From: Pseudomonas grandcourensis
Lineage (GTDB): Bacteria > Pseudomonadota > Gammaproteobacteria > Pseudomonadales > Pseudomonadaceae
Length of the DNA stretch: 64,000 bases
Direction: 5' to 3'
Assembly (NCBI RefSeq): GCF_039909015.1
Contig: NZ_CP150919.1
Location: forward strand, 5,246,501-5,310,500
This document shows, piece by piece, positions 37,794 to 48,692 of the stretch. The position numbers were made by a program, and so were the translations under genes. The notes under the pieces are model-generated. The model was not told where the DNA came from and searched no databases. It was given only the letters and a program-made list of their open reading frames with translations. Every line of letters starts with the position of its first letter. The stretch's first letter is position 1.

Positions 37794-38502
37794 CGGTGGC
37801 GCTCAGGATGTAACCCTTGCCCCATACCGTACGCACTTCGCGCTCGGTGTAGCCAATGGCCTTGAGCTTGCGGCGAATCTGGCTGATGTGCATGTCCAGG
37901 CTGCGGTCATGGGCCGCGTAACCGCGCTGCAGCACCTGTTGATAAAGGAAGGCTTTGCTCAGTACTTCGTCGGCGCTGCGGTGCAGCGTCTCCAGTAACC
38001 GATACTCACTACGGGTCAGGCCAGCGGCCTGATGGCCATAAAAGACCTCGAAGCTTTCATCGTCGAAACGCAGGCTGTCCATCGACGGGGCCGGCACCGC
38101 GGGCGCGGGTCGGCGGTCGAGTGCCACGCGCCGCAGAATGGCTTCGATGCGCACCCCCAACTCCACCATGCTGAAGGGCTTTGGCAGGTAATCATCGGCC
38201 CCCAGGCGAAAGCCGCTGATGCGATCGGCCTCGGCACCGAGGGCCGACATCAGCAACACCGGAGTGGAATGGCTCTGACGCAATTGAGTCAGTACCGCCA
38301 GCCCATCCATGCCCGGCAGCAGAATATCCATCAGCACCACGTCGAAAGCTTCCCTGCGGGCAATGTCCAGGCCTTCCTGGCCGTTCTGGCACCAGGTCAC
38401 CTGGAAGCCGCTGCGGTCCAGATGCTCATGCACGTAGGCGCCGAGCACAAGGTCGTCTTCGATGGACAGGATTCGGGGGAGGCCAGCAGTGATGGGAGTC
38501 AT
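37783..38502 (-). CDS. OmpR family response regulator (PirR-like by position)
   Basis: The 239-residue regulator has a receiver with LSIEDD, phosphoacceptor Asp in VVLMDILLPGMDG and Lys in YLPKPFS, then a winged-helix domain (LTRSEYRLLETLHR, LDMHISQIRRKLKAIGY). The start at 38502 gives the normal N-terminus; an in-frame extension of 47 residues upstream is rejected. It is divergent from gacS with a 215-nt gap. The signal is unknown, with iron uptake a possibility from the PirRS precedent. Confidence 0.92.
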   Translation of the reverse strand: MTPITAGLPRILSIEDDLVLGAYVHEHLDRSGFQVTWCQNGQEGLDIARREAFDVVLMDILLPGMDGLAVLTQLRQSHSTPVLLMSALGAEADRISGFRLGADDYLPKPFSMVELGVRIEAILRRVALDRRPAPAVPAPSMDSLRFDDESFEVFYGHQAAGLTRSEYRLLETLHRSADEVLSKAFLYQQVLQRGYAAHDRSLDMHISQIRRKLKAIGYTEREVRTVWGKGYILSATDEM

Positions 38503-38717
38503 GACTATCTGCAAATAATTCTCAGTTAGGTGATTATTCAAGATTGCCTCGCCAGGGGCAACCCACGGTTTGTCCGTATCGCCAAAGAGTCGCCCGTGCC
38601 GACGAATGACGGCACCATTTTTACCAGGATTGCCCGCGAGCAAATCGCTACACTGCGCAAGTGGTGCATGGCGGATGCATGTACAGGTCTATAAATAGCG
38701 GGATGCAGGAGAGATGC

Positions 38718-41471
38718 GTGCTTAAGAAACTCGGAATCAAAGGCCGCGTGCTGTTGCTGACCCTGTTGCCGACCAGCCTGATGGCGTTGGTGCTAGGGGG
38801 TTATTTTACCTGGATGCAACAGGCTGACCTGCACATCCAGCTCATGCAGCGCGGCGAAATGATCGCCGAGCAGTTGGCGCCACTGGCGGCGCCCGCCATG
38901 GGCCATCAGGACAACGAACTGCTCGAACGCATCGCCACCCAGGCCCTGGAGCAAACCGACGTACGGGCCGTGACCTTCCTGGCCCCTGACCGCACGCTGC
39001 TGGCCCACGCCGGCCCGACCATGCTCAACCAGACACCCTCCGGCAGTGGTACACAGATGCTGCGCCGCAGTGGCAACGATGCGACCCGCTACCTGCTGCC
39101 GGTGTTCGGCAAACACCGCAACCTGGCCGGGGACGTGATTCCCGAAGAAGCCGACCGCCTGCTGGGCTGGGTCGAACTGGAACTGTCCCATAACAGCATG
39201 CTGTTGCGTGGTTACCGCAGCCTGTTCGCCAGCCTGATGCTGATCGCTGGGGGACTGACGGGTGCGGCACTGCTGGCCCTGCGCATGGGTCGCACGATCA
39301 ATCGGCCGTTGAGCCAGATCAAGCAGGCCGTGGCCCAACTCAAGGACGGTCATCTGGAAACCCGCCTGCCGCCCCTCGGCAGTCAGGAGCTGGACGAGCT
39401 GGCTTCCGGCATCAACCGCATGGCCGGCACCCTGCAAAATGCGCAGGAAGAATTGCAGCACAGCATCGACCAGGCCACCGAAGACGTGCGCCAGAACCTG
39501 GAAACCATCGAGATCCAGAACATCGAACTGGACCTGGCGCGCAAGGAAGCCCTGGAAGCGAGCCGGATCAAGTCCGAGTTCCTGGCCAACATGAGCCATG
39601 AAATCCGCACGCCGCTCAACGGCATTCTCGGCTTCACCCACCTGTTGCAAAAAAGCGAGCTCACCCCACGCCAGCTCGACTACCTGGGTACCATCGAAAA
39701 GTCCGCCGACAGCCTGCTGGGGATCATCAACGAGATTCTCGACTTTTCGAAAATCGAGGCCGGCAAGCTGGTGCTCGACCATATTCCATTCAACCTGCGC
39801 GACCTGCTTCAGGACACCCTGACCATCCTCGCCCCGGCCGCCCACGCCAAGCAGCTGGAGCTGGTGAGCCTGGTGTATCGGGACACGCCGCTGTCACTGG
39901 TGGGCGACCCGCTGCGGCTCAAGCAGATCCTGACGAACCTGGTGAGCAACGCGATCAAGTTCACCCGCGAAGGCACCATCGTCGCCCGCGCCATGCTTGA
40001 AGAAGAACACGAAGACACCGTGCAGTTGCGCATCAGCATTCAGGACACCGGCATCGGTCTGTCGAACCAGGACGTGCGCGCCCTGTTCCAGGCCTTCAGC
40101 CAGGCCGACAACTCGCTGTCGCGGCAACCCGGCGGCACCGGCCTGGGCCTGGTGATTTCCAAGCGCCTGATCGAACAGATGGGCGGTGAGATCGGCGTCG
40201 ACAGCACGCCGGGGGAAGGCTCGGAGTTCTGGATCAGCCTGAGCCTGCCGAAAGCCCGCGACGATGCCGAAGACCTGCCCTGCGCACCCTTGCTCGGGCG
40301 ACGGGTGGCGGTACTGGAAAACCACGAGCTGGCGCGGCAGGCCTTGCAGCATCAACTGGAAGACTGCGGCCTCAGCACCACACCGTTCAATACCCTGGAA
40401 AGCCTGACCAATGGCGTCACCGCCGCCCATCAGACCGACCAGGCGATCGAGCTTGCCGTACTCGGCATCACCAGTAACGACATGCCGCCGGAACGCCTCA
40501 ATCAGCACATCTGGGACCTCGAGCATCTTGGCTGCAAAGTGTTGGTGCTGTGCCCGACCACTGAACAGACGTTGTTCCATCTTTCCGTGCCCAACCCCCA
40601 CAGCCAGCTCCAGGCGAAACCGGCCTGCACCCGCAAGCTGCGACGCTCCCTGTCTGACCTGGTCAATCCGCGCCCGATGCGCAGCGAACCGAGTGAACCG
40701 GTGTCCAGCCGCGCACCGAAGGTGCTGTGCGTCGACGACAATCCGGCCAACCTGATGCTGGTGCAGACCCTGCTCGAAGACATGGGCGCCAGGGTGCTCG
40801 CGGTGGAAAGCGGCTATGCCGCCGTCAAGGCGGTACAGAACGAGACATTCGATCTGGTGTTGATGGACGTGCAGATGCCCGGCATGGACGGTCGCCAGAG
40901 CACCGAGGCGATCCGCCAGTGGGAAAGCGAACGCCATTGCACACCGCTGCCGATCGTGGCCCTCACCGCCCACGCCATGGCCAACGAAAAACGTGCATTG
41001 CTGCAAAGCGGCATGGACGACTACCTGACCAAGCCGATCAGCGAACGGCAACTGGCGCAGGTGGTGCTCAAGTGGAGCGGCCTGGCGCTGCGCAATCACA
41101 GTCCTGAGCGTTCCGGCGATGGGCATGCTGGTGCCCATGACCTGTTGGTGCTCGACCACGAGGAGGGCTTGCGCCTGGCCGCCGGCAAGGCTGATCTGGC
41201 TGCAGACATGCTGGCAATGCTGCTGGCGTCACTGGAGGCTGACCGCGAAGCCATCCGACTGGCTCAGCAAAGCAATGACCACAACGCCCTGATCGAACGG
41301 GTCCATCGCCTGCATGGCGCGACGCGTTACTGCGGCGTACCGCAATTGCGCGCGGCCTGCCAACGCAGCGAAACCCTGCTCAAGCAACAGGACCCGAAAG
41401 CCAGCGTGGCACTGGATGAGCTCGACCGGGCAATCAATCGCCTGGCGGCCCAGGCGCGCATGAATGCTTGA
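38718..41471 (+). CDS. gacS: Global sensor kinase GacS (hybrid)
   Basis: GacS phosphorylates GacA, which drives the small RNAs that titrate RsmA and thus controls secondary metabolism, biofilm and virulence. The 917-residue unorthodox kinase has TM1 near 11-32, a periplasmic domain, TM2 near 165-185, HAMP, HisKA H294 ([13 protein letters not shown]), HATPase, receiver D717 ([11 protein letters not shown]) and Hpt H863 (VHRLHGAT). The GTG at 38718 ([10 protein letters not shown]) with GGAGA upstream is the known type of start. It is followed by an ldhA-like gene, as in other Pseudomonas. Confidence 0.97.
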   Translation: MLKKLGIKGRVLLLTLLPTSLMALVLGGYFTWMQQADLHIQLMQRGEMIAEQLAPLAAPAMGHQDNELLERIATQALEQTDVRAVTFLAPDRTLLAHAGPTMLNQTPSGSGTQMLRRSGNDATRYLLPVFGKHRNLAGDVIPEEADRLLGWVELELSHNSMLLRGYRSLFASLMLIAGGLTGAALLALRMGRTINRPLSQIKQAVAQLKDGHLETRLPPLGSQELDELASGINRMAGTLQNAQEELQHSIDQATEDVRQNLETIEIQNIELDLARKEALEASRIKSEFLANMSHEIRTPLNGILGFTHLLQKSELTPRQLDYLGTIEKSADSLLGIINEILDFSKIEAGKLVLDHIPFNLRDLLQDTLTILAPAAHAKQLELVSLVYRDTPLSLVGDPLRLKQILTNLVSNAIKFTREGTIVARAMLEEEHEDTVQLRISIQDTGIGLSNQDVRALFQAFSQADNSLSRQPGGTGLGLVISKRLIEQMGGEIGVDSTPGEGSEFWISLSLPKARDDAEDLPCAPLLGRRVAVLENHELARQALQHQLEDCGLSTTPFNTLESLTNGVTAAHQTDQAIELAVLGITSNDMPPERLNQHIWDLEHLGCKVLVLCPTTEQTLFHLSVPNPHSQLQAKPACTRKLRRSLSDLVNPRPMRSEPSEPVSSRAPKVLCVDDNPANLMLVQTLLEDMGARVLAVESGYAAVKAVQNETFDLVLMDVQMPGMDGRQSTEAIRQWESERHCTPLPIVALTAHAMANEKRALLQSGMDDYLTKPISERQLAQVVLKWSGLALRNHSPERSGDGHAGAHDLLVLDHEEGLRLAAGKADLAADMLAMLLASLEADREAIRLAQQSNDHNALIERVHRLHGATRYCGVPQLRAACQRSETLLKQQDPKASVALDELDRAINRLAAQARMNA

Positions 41472-41566
41472 TGCAGCGCAATCGCGAAGGGCTGCCGGCG
41501 AGCTAACCTGACGACTGTCGAATGCCGGCTTGCTCAACGGCGCAGGCCACCTTCAAGGAGCACCGC

Positions 41567-42559
41567 ATGCGTACGATTCTTTTCAGCAGCCAGAACTACG
41601 ACCGCGACAGCTTTCTCGCGGCCAAGCAACCGGCCGGCATCGAGTTGCAATTCCAGCCAGCGCGCCTGAGCCTCGACACGGTGGCGCTCGCCCAAGGGTA
41701 TGAAGCGGTTTGCGCGTTCATCAATGATGACCTCGGCGCGGCGGTACTCGAGCGCCTGGCCGCTGGAGGCACACGCCTGATCGCCCTGCGCTCGGCCGGT
41801 TACAACCATGTCGACTTGCCGGTGGCAAAGCGTCTGGGGCTGGCCATCGTGCGCGTCCCGGCCTATTCGCCCCACGCCGTGGCCGAACATGCGGTAGCGC
41901 TGATCCTCGCACTCAACCGCCGCTTGCCCCGCGCCTACAACCGCACTCGCGAAGGGGATTTCAGACTGCAGGGGCTGACCGGTTTCGACCTGGTGGGCAA
42001 GACCGTCGGCGTGGTCGGCACCGGTCAGATTGGCGCCACCTTCGCCAAAATCATGAGCGGGTTTGGCTGCAAGCTACTGGCCTATGACCCCTTCCCCAAC
42101 CCTCAGGTCGAAGCCCTCGGCGCGCGCTACCTGAGCCTGCCGCAACTGCTGGCCGAATCGCAGATCATCAGCCTGCACTGCCCGCTCAACGAGCAGAGCA
42201 AGCACTTGATCAACCGCGAGTCCCTGGCGCACATGCAACCGGGCGCAATGCTGATCAATACCGGACGTGGCGGCCTGGTGGACACCCCGGCACTGATCGA
42301 TGCCTTGAAAGACGGTCGCCTGGGTTACCTGGGGCTGGATGTGTATGAGGAAGAAGCGCAGTTGTTCTTCGAGGACCGCTCCGACCTGCCGCTGCAAGAC
42401 GATGTGCTGGCACGGCTGCTGACCTTTCCTAACGTGATCGTCACCGCGCACCAGGCTTTCCTGACCCGCGAAGCGCTGGACGCGATTGCCACCATCACAT
42501 TGAGCAACATTACAGCCTGGGCGGCGGGCACCCCGGAAAACCTGGTGACGGGAGACTGA
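41567..42559 (+). CDS. ldhA: D-2-hydroxyacid (D-lactate) dehydrogenase
   Basis: The 330-residue NAD-linked dehydrogenase has VVGTGQIGATFAKIM (GxGxxG), an Arg-Glu-His catalytic set seen in INTGRGGLVDT, DVYEEEAQ and TAHQAFLT, and the fermentative D-lactate dehydrogenase hallmark YNHVDLPVAKRLGL. It would reduce pyruvate to D-lactate with NADH. AAGGAG sits 6 nt before the ATG. It is 95 nt downstream of gacS. Confidence 0.92.
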   Translation: MRTILFSSQNYDRDSFLAAKQPAGIELQFQPARLSLDTVALAQGYEAVCAFINDDLGAAVLERLAAGGTRLIALRSAGYNHVDLPVAKRLGLAIVRVPAYSPHAVAEHAVALILALNRRLPRAYNRTREGDFRLQGLTGFDLVGKTVGVVGTGQIGATFAKIMSGFGCKLLAYDPFPNPQVEALGARYLSLPQLLAESQIISLHCPLNEQSKHLINRESLAHMQPGAMLINTGRGGLVDTPALIDALKDGRLGYLGLDVYEEEAQLFFEDRSDLPLQDDVLARLLTFPNVIVTAHQAFLTREALDAIATITLSNITAWAAGTPENLVTGD

Positions 42560-42636
42560 AACAGATCGAAGGTCATCTGCCTGCGCGATGCGGCGTGCAA
42601 GCCCGTGCTAGCATATCGCGCATATTTGGAGGACCC

Positions 42637-43071
42637 ATGGTCGAACACGATTTCCGCTACAGCCTGATGAACCCGCAACACACCCTCACTGAATGCCGCG
42701 CCCTGGTGCCGGGGCGTTATCAAGTCACCGGCAACGGTGGTTCGATTCGCAACAATGACGTGTTGGTCGTGACCCTCAAGGGTGCCAAGGACTTGTCCAT
42801 GCGCCTGACCGTCGAAACGGTTCGCCACCTGATCAACCCGCCCGGCCAATGGGTCGCGGTGGCCAGTGGCCCGGTATTCGGCGAACTGGCCATTCACACC
42901 TGGCAAGTGAACTGTGACAGCTGCGCCAAAGAGCTGAGCTTTGAGTTCGCCGTCGATGCCAAGCTGGGCAACAAGGCCGAAAAACCTGCCGCCACCGCGC
43001 GAATTGCCGAGCTGGGCTGGACCACCGTTGGCGAGAAACACCTGTGCCCGAAATGCCAGGAGCCTGCGTGA
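42637..43071 (+). CDS. Zinc-ribbon-like protein, unknown function
   Basis: The 144-residue cytoplasmic protein has two cysteine pairs, CDSC (near 94) and CPKC (near 138), separated by about 40 residues, compatible with one structural zinc site. The N-terminal part is a beta-rich domain (GRYQVTGNGGSIRNNDVLVVTLKGAKDLSMRLTV). SD GGAGGA is 5 nt upstream of the ATG. Its stop overlaps the META gene start in TGATG, so the pair is co-expressed. Confidence 0.82.
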   Translation: MVEHDFRYSLMNPQHTLTECRALVPGRYQVTGNGGSIRNNDVLVVTLKGAKDLSMRLTVETVRHLINPPGQWVAVASGPVFGELAIHTWQVNCDSCAKELSFEFAVDAKLGNKAEKPAATARIAELGWTTVGEKHLCPKCQEPA

Positions 43072-43475
43072 TGAAACGCCTCGCTCTGACCGCTATGGTC
43101 GGCGCCAGCCTGCTGGGCTGCGCCGCCGAGCCGGTGCAGCTTGAACACAATCGCAGCTACATTCTGGAGTGGATCGGCGAGCGGCCGTTGATGGACTACA
43201 GCCACCTGACCGTCACCCTCGGCGAAGACGGCCGGGCCTACGGCAATGGCGGCTGCAACCACTGGTTCGCGCCGTACACCCTCGATGGCGACAAACTGAC
43301 TTTCGGCAAAATCGGCAGCACCCGCAAATTGTGCGCGCCGGCGCTGATGGAACAGGAAAAACGCTTCCTTCAAGCCCTGGAAAACGTCCAGCGCTGGGAC
43401 GTCTCCCCGATCGAGCAGCTACGCTTCTGGCCAGCCGAAGGCAAGCCGCTGCGTTGGTGGCTTGAGGAGGGTTGA
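43071..43475 (+). CDS. META domain lipoprotein (HslJ-like)
   Basis: The 134-residue protein has a lipoprotein signal with lipobox LLGC at 16-19, so it should be an outer-membrane lipoprotein. The META domain core is seen as GGCNHWFAPYTLDGDKLTFGKIGSTRKLCAP, as in HslJ, which is linked to heat shock and novobiocin resistance. It is coupled to the zinc-ribbon gene. A hairpin repeat lies between it and the convergent tlpA-like gene. Confidence 0.9.
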   Translation: MKRLALTAMVGASLLGCAAEPVQLEHNRSYILEWIGERPLMDYSHLTVTLGEDGRAYGNGGCNHWFAPYTLDGDKLTFGKIGSTRKLCAPALMEQEKRFLQALENVQRWDVSPIEQLRFWPAEGKPLRWWLEEG

Positions 43476-43487
43476 TCCTCTTCCGGT

Positions 43488-43518
43488 GATCGCTCCCACG
43501 TTCTGCGTGGGAACGATC
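43488..43518. repeat. Hairpin between convergent genes
   Basis: GATCGCTCCCACG and CGTGGGAACGATC stem with one mismatch and a TTCTG loop. It is REP-related in sequence (GCTCCCAC) but lacks the GCGAGC core. It may act as a transcript end for both genes. Confidence 0.75.
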
Positions 43519-43529
43519 AGTGACTTCAC

Positions 43530-43997
43530 TCAGTTTTTAGCCTGCAACGCCTCAAGCTTCGCCATCACTCCCGCCGCCGTCTGCTCACCCATCAATTGCT
43601 CACGCACCTTGCCCTTGTTATCGATGATGTAGGTCACCGGCAACGCCTCGCTGCGCGGCAGCTCGAACAGTTCGGAAGGGTCCTGGGCCAGCACGGTGAA
43701 CCTGATCCCCAGTTTCTCGCTCGCGCCCTTCAGCTCTTGCCCCTGAACATTGTCGAAGTTAACCCCGAACACACCGATTTTCTTGTCCTTGAGTTGCTCG
43801 GCCAAGGCGTTCAACTCCGGTATCTCGGTACGGCAAGGCCCGCACCATTCTGCCCAGTAGTTGAGGACCAGCCATTTGCCGTCCAGTCGGTTGGCGGCGA
43901 TCTTGTGGCCGTCCTGGTCGATACCATAGTCATTACCGCAGCCCCCCAGCATCAACGCTCCGATGATCGCCAATGCCGCTGCCAGTCGCCTTGTCAT
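43530..43997 (-). CDS. TlpA/ResA-type thiol-disulfide lipoprotein
   Basis: The 155-residue protein has a lipobox LGGC (near 20) for membrane anchoring and a thioredoxin fold with WCGPC active site (AEWCGPCRTEIPELNALA) and cis-Pro in ALPVTYIID. TlpA-like proteins reduce disulfides in the periplasm, for example in cytochrome maturation or defence against oxidants. The start at 43997 is chosen for the signal sequence; longer frames lack one. It is divergent from arsC. Confidence 0.92.
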   Translation of the reverse strand: MTRRLAAALAIIGALMLGGCGNDYGIDQDGHKIAANRLDGKWLVLNYWAEWCGPCRTEIPELNALAEQLKDKKIGVFGVNFDNVQGQELKGASEKLGIRFTVLAQDPSELFELPRSEALPVTYIIDNKGKVREQLMGEQTAAGVMAKLEALQAKN

Positions 43998-44111
43998 GTC
44001 GTGTTCCTTGTCAAAAATTGAATGCACCTGCGACCCATCGCCTCTCACGGTTCTGGATTGCGCGCTGCACAGTTAGAATAGCCGCCACCTTACGCAAGAT
44101 GCGACCCGCTC

Positions 44112-45058
<947 letters not shown>

Positions 45059-45059
45059 G

Positions 45060-45485
45060 GTGGCCAAGAAGCCGAAGATCCTGCCCGCCCTCGAATGGCT
45101 CGAACCACGGGTCAAGGCAATGCGCGCCATCAGCCTGCTGTGTTTTTTCGGCCTGGTGGGACTGCTGTGTGTTTACTACCTGGCGATTGCCGACCTGCAT
45201 GGGGCACGCCCCTGGGTGATCCTGTTGATCGAACTGGTGCCACTGCTGATTCTGGCACCGGGGATGATCATCGGCAGCCCTCGCGGGCATTCGTGGATGT
45301 GCTTTGTGGTGAACCTGTACTTCATCAAGGGCGCATTGGCTGCCTATGACCCGAACCGGCAAATCTTCGGTTTGCTGGAGATGGGCGCGAGCCTGGCGGT
45401 GTTTTGCTCGGCGTTGTTGTATGTGCGGTGGCGGTATCAGTTGAACCGTAAATTGGCTGGTGAGGGTGAGATTTCCGTCGCCTGA
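45060..45485 (+). CDS. DUF2069 membrane protein
   Basis: The 141-residue inner-membrane protein has about four hydrophobic segments (AISLLCFFGLVGLLCVYYLAI, VILLIELVPLLILAPGMI, and two more) and the signature HSWMCFVVNLYFIKG of DUF2069. The GTG at 45060 has GGAGAG upstream. The function is unknown. Confidence 0.88.
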   Translation: MAKKPKILPALEWLEPRVKAMRAISLLCFFGLVGLLCVYYLAIADLHGARPWVILLIELVPLLILAPGMIIGSPRGHSWMCFVVNLYFIKGALAAYDPNRQIFGLLEMGASLAVFCSALLYVRWRYQLNRKLAGEGEISVA

Positions 45486-45493
45486 TCTGACGC

Positions 45494-45560
45494 CTTCGCG
45501 AGCAAGCCCGCTCCCACATTTGATCGCATTTCAAATGTGGGAGCGGGCTTGCTCGCGAAG
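45494..45560. repeat. REP palindrome with a perfect 28-bp stem
   Basis: CTTCGCGAGCAAGCCCGCTC and onward, extending to CACATTT, is a perfect inverse of the second arm across an 11-nt loop. It separates the DUF2069 gene and the convergent Tag-like gene. Confidence 0.92.
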
Positions 45561-45574
45561 GGGGCGACTCGGTC

Positions 45575-46249
45575 TTAATGATTGACGGTATAAGCCAGCA
45601 TCATCGAAATCTGGCTCATCGGCCGCCCGCCACTTTCCTCATGCCACTGGTTGAACACATCCTGCACCAGCGCCAGGTCGCGCAGACTGCTCGGCACCTT
45701 GTCGATGATGTCCTGCGCATTCAGCGCCGCCACAACGTCGTAGCTCGGTACAAAGGTGTCCTTGCCGATCATCCGCAGGAAGCGCGGGGCTGACAGCCCG
45801 CCCAACTGATGTCCGCGTTTTTTCAGGAAGGTCCAGAGACCGACGATATCGGTCACCGGCCACTCGGCGATCAACGCACCGAAGCTGCCCTTTTCATGGG
45901 CCACGTCCAGTATGAACTGCGCATTGCGCGGCACGCTCTTGAGCTTGCCCAGGTGACGGATGATCCGCGTGTCCTGCATCAGGCGCTCAAGGTGCTCGGC
46001 GCTCATCAGCACGACTTTTTCCGGGTCGAACTTGAAGAACACTTCTTCGAAGGCCGGCCACTTGGCATCCACCAGACTGTGCTTGAGCCCGGCGCGAAAT
46101 ACCCGTAGCGCCATCATCGAGAGGTAGCGATCGTCGCTGATCTTGCGCAGTTGCGCCGGAGTCTTGGGAACGGGCAGATGGGCTTCCAGTTCAGCCGCCG
46201 AACCGAAGCGGTTCAGACAGTACTCGTTAAGCCACTTGTAATCGCGCAT
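45575..46249 (-). CDS. DNA-3-methyladenine glycosylase I (Tag) family protein, divergent
   Basis: The 224-residue protein aligns with Tag over FFKFDPEKVVLMSAEHLERLMQDTRIIRHLGKLKSVPRNAQFILDV and LWTFLKKRGHQLGGLSAPRFLRMIG. The family's N-terminal zinc Cys and His, the C-terminal DHVVGC zinc residues and the catalytic Glu (Arg here, in MMALRVFRAGL) are not seen. Activity as a methyladenine glycosylase is therefore doubtful. The ATG at 46249 has AGGAGAGG upstream. It is co-directional with ttcA, 37 nt downstream of it. Confidence 0.78.
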   Translation of the reverse strand: MRDYKWLNEYCLNRFGSAAELEAHLPVPKTPAQLRKISDDRYLSMMALRVFRAGLKHSLVDAKWPAFEEVFFKFDPEKVVLMSAEHLERLMQDTRIIRHLGKLKSVPRNAQFILDVAHEKGSFGALIAEWPVTDIVGLWTFLKKRGHQLGGLSAPRFLRMIGKDTFVPSYDVVAALNAQDIIDKVPSSLRDLALVQDVFNQWHEESGGRPMSQISMMLAYTVNH

Positions 46250-46286
46250 GCCCTCTCCTGAGGTATGAAACAAAAACCAAATGTGG

Positions 46287-47111
46287 TTAGAGGTTGACCA
46301 CATTGACGAAACGCGATGCGGCGCTTTCGTCGATCTTCAGACTGGTGAAGTCAAACAGATTGCGGTCCGCCAGTTGCGACGGGATCACGTTCTGCAGGCT
46401 GCGGAAAATGCTCTCGGTACGGCCCGGGGTCTTGCGCTCCCAGTCCAGCAGCATTTCCTTGACCACCTGACGCTGCAGGTTCTCCTGGGAACCGCAGAGA
46501 TTGCACGGGATGATCGGGAATTGCTTGAAGTCCGAGTAGGCCTGGATGTCTTTTTCGTTGCAGTAGGCCAGCGGGCGGATCACCACGTTACGGCCATCGT
46601 CGGCGCGCAGCTTCGGTGGCATGGCCTTGAGCGAACCGTTGAAGAACATGTTCAGGAAGAACGTTTCGACGATGTCGTCGCGGTGGTGACCGAGGGCCAT
46701 CTTGGTCGCGCCGATTTCATCGGCGAAGGTGTAGAGCGTGCCGCGACGCAGGCGCGAGCACAGCGAGCAGGTGGTCTTGCCTTCCGGAATCAGCTCCTTG
46801 ACCACCGAATAAGTGTCTTTCTCGACGATGTGGTACTCGATCCCCAGTTCCTTGAGGTAGGCCGGCAGCACATGCTCCGGGAAGCCCGGCTGCTTCTGGT
46901 CCATGTTCACGGCCACGATCTCGAACTTGATCGGCGCGACCTTCTGCAAGTGCATCAGCACATCGAGCATGGTGTAGCTGTCCTTGCCACCGGACAGGCA
47001 GACCATGACCTTGTCGCCGTCTTCAATCATGTTGAAGTCGGCAACCGCCTCACCAGCCAGTCGGCGAAGGCGCTTTTGCAGTTTGTTCTGGTTGACCGTG
47101 AGAGTGCCCAT
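46287..47111 (-). CDS. ttcA: tRNA 2-thiocytidine(32) synthetase TtcA
   Basis: TtcA thiolates C32 of several tRNAs using ATP and an iron-sulfur cluster. The 274-residue protein has the PP-loop SGGKDS (about 41-46) and two CxxC pairs, CSLC and CNLC. The start at 47111 gives the family N-terminus [17 protein letters not shown]; an in-frame extension of over 60 residues upstream is rejected. Confidence 0.96.
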   Translation of the reverse strand: MGTLTVNQNKLQKRLRRLAGEAVADFNMIEDGDKVMVCLSGGKDSYTMLDVLMHLQKVAPIKFEIVAVNMDQKQPGFPEHVLPAYLKELGIEYHIVEKDTYSVVKELIPEGKTTCSLCSRLRRGTLYTFADEIGATKMALGHHRDDIVETFFLNMFFNGSLKAMPPKLRADDGRNVVIRPLAYCNEKDIQAYSDFKQFPIIPCNLCGSQENLQRQVVKEMLLDWERKTPGRTESIFRSLQNVIPSQLADRNLFDFTSLKIDESAASRFVNVVNL

Positions 47112-47393
47112 GACGCGAAATCCGTGAGGTGTGACGAAAGGCCGGCATTTTACGCAAAAACGCCTCAGGGGCGAAGTGCCTCGCCAAAAGGGCTGTTCGC
47201 CACAGACCCGGCGGCGATTAACAACTGCGTTTACAGCGCGATTTGCTCTAAACCCCCTACTCCCTCTGGGGAAACTCCTCCCTATACTGCGACATAAGGT
47301 CACATACAAATTCAGACCTATGACTTACTTGGCCGTATTGGCCCGTAGGCGCTCCGCTGGGGGGCGACGGTAAAAACAAGAGGAGTGACTGGC

Positions 47394-47996
47394 ATGATCC
47401 ATCACGTAGTGGGGCTCTTCACCCACCCTGACCAAGAATGGAAAGAAATCCGTGGCGACCAGGAGGAAAGCATCAGCCACATGTACCTCACCCATACGCT
47501 GATCCTGGCGGCGATCCCCGCCGTGTCTGCCTTTATTGGTACCACAAAGGTCGGCTGGGTCATCGGCAATCGACCTCCCGTGATGCTGACCGTAGAAAGC
47601 GCGATATGGATGACGATCATGTCGTACCTGGCGATGCTCGGCGGTGTTGCGGTAATGGGCGCATTCATCCACTGGATGGCCCGCACCTATGACGCCAACC
47701 CAAGCCTAGCCCGCTGCATTGCGTTTGCCACCTACACCGCCACACCGCTGTTCATCGGCGGACTCGCCGCCTTGTACCCGCACTTGTGGCTAGGGATGAT
47801 CATCGGCACCGCCGCCATCTGCTACACGGTGTACTTGCTGTACGTGGGCTTGCCGACTTTCATGAACATTCCATCTGACGAGGGCTTCCTGTTTTCAAGC
47901 TCGGTGCTCGCCGTAGGCCTGGTGGTGCTGGTCGCCATCATGGCGTTCACAGTCATTGTCTGGGGACTCGGCGTCGGCCCGGTCTACACCAGTTAG
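47394..47996 (+). CDS. Yip1 family membrane protein
   Basis: The 200-residue polytopic membrane protein has about five hydrophobic segments and a Yip1 signature (FTHPDQEWKEI near the N-terminus, then CIAFATYTATPLFIGG). The start at 47394 has GAGGAG 8 nt upstream. It is single, divergent from ttcA, and followed by a terminator. The function is unknown. Confidence 0.88.
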   Translation: MIHHVVGLFTHPDQEWKEIRGDQEESISHMYLTHTLILAAIPAVSAFIGTTKVGWVIGNRPPVMLTVESAIWMTIMSYLAMLGGVAVMGAFIHWMARTYDANPSLARCIAFATYTATPLFIGGLAALYPHLWLGMIIGTAAICYTVYLLYVGLPTFMNIPSDEGFLFSSSVLAVGLVVLVAIMAFTVIVWGLGVGPVYTS

Positions 47997-48027
47997 CCGC
48001 TCATCACTGAACATCGGAACTGCCGAC

Positions 48028-48052
48028 AAAGGCCGCCGCAAGGCGGCCTTTT
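48028..48052 (+). terminator. Rho-independent terminator
   Basis: AAGGCCGCC and GGCGGCCTT stem with GCAA loop, followed by TTTTC. It ends the Yip1 gene. Confidence 0.85.
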
Positions 48053-48153
48053 CATTCTTCAGCAACGAGACGGCACACGACCATTCGTCAACCTGGCGAT
48101 TCGCAAGGTCCGAGGGTTGCGGCATACTCGACCGCTCTGGAGATCCATCAAGC

Positions 48154-48648
48154 ATGCCCGAGCAACTCAATACCCGCGTCGAAGACTGTTTCCAACTAGC
48201 CGAATCCTTTTTCAAACGACCTTTCAAGCGCCCTGTGGTGAGCCTCAAGCTGCGCGGGCAAAAAGCCGGTGTCGCGCATTTGCACGAGAACCTGCTGCGC
48301 TTCAACCCGCAGCTGTACCGGGAAAACACCGAAGATTTCCTCAAGCAGACCGTGGCCCATGAAGTCGCGCACCTGATCGCCCACCAGCTGTTCGGCGACC
48401 GCATACAACCCCATGGCGAAGAGTGGCAACTGATCATGCGCGGTGTGTACGAACTGCCGCCCAACCGCTGCCACACCTATGACGTCAAACGCCGCAGCGT
48501 GACCCGCTACATCTACAAGTGTCCGTGCGCCGACAGCGACTTCCCGTTCTCGGCCCAGCGCCACGGCCTGGTGCGGCAGGGACGACGGTACTTGTGCCGA
48601 CGGTGTCGCAATACCTTGGTGTTCAGTGGGGAGATGCGGGTCGAGTAG
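48154..48648 (+). CDS. sprT: SprT family zinc metalloprotein
   Basis: The 164-residue protein has the HEVAH metal motif (VAHEVAHLIAHQLFG) and C-terminal cysteine pairs CPC and CRRC forming a zinc ribbon, both typical of SprT/SprTN proteases. SprTN-type proteases act on DNA-protein crosslinks; the bacterial role is not certain. GGAG lies 11 nt before the ATG. It converges on the CoA transferase gene. Confidence 0.9.
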   Translation: MPEQLNTRVEDCFQLAESFFKRPFKRPVVSLKLRGQKAGVAHLHENLLRFNPQLYRENTEDFLKQTVAHEVAHLIAHQLFGDRIQPHGEEWQLIMRGVYELPPNRCHTYDVKRRSVTRYIYKCPCADSDFPFSAQRHGLVRQGRRYLCRRCRNTLVFSGEMRVE

Positions 48649-48692
48649 TTGGATTTCCGGTGTTTGTGCTCGCGATGGCGGCCTGACAGGCA

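Noticed and set aside
38661..38717. Upstream ATG extension of gacS
   Set aside because: The GTG at 38718 has the SD and gives the known family N-terminus; the extension is unrelated sequence.
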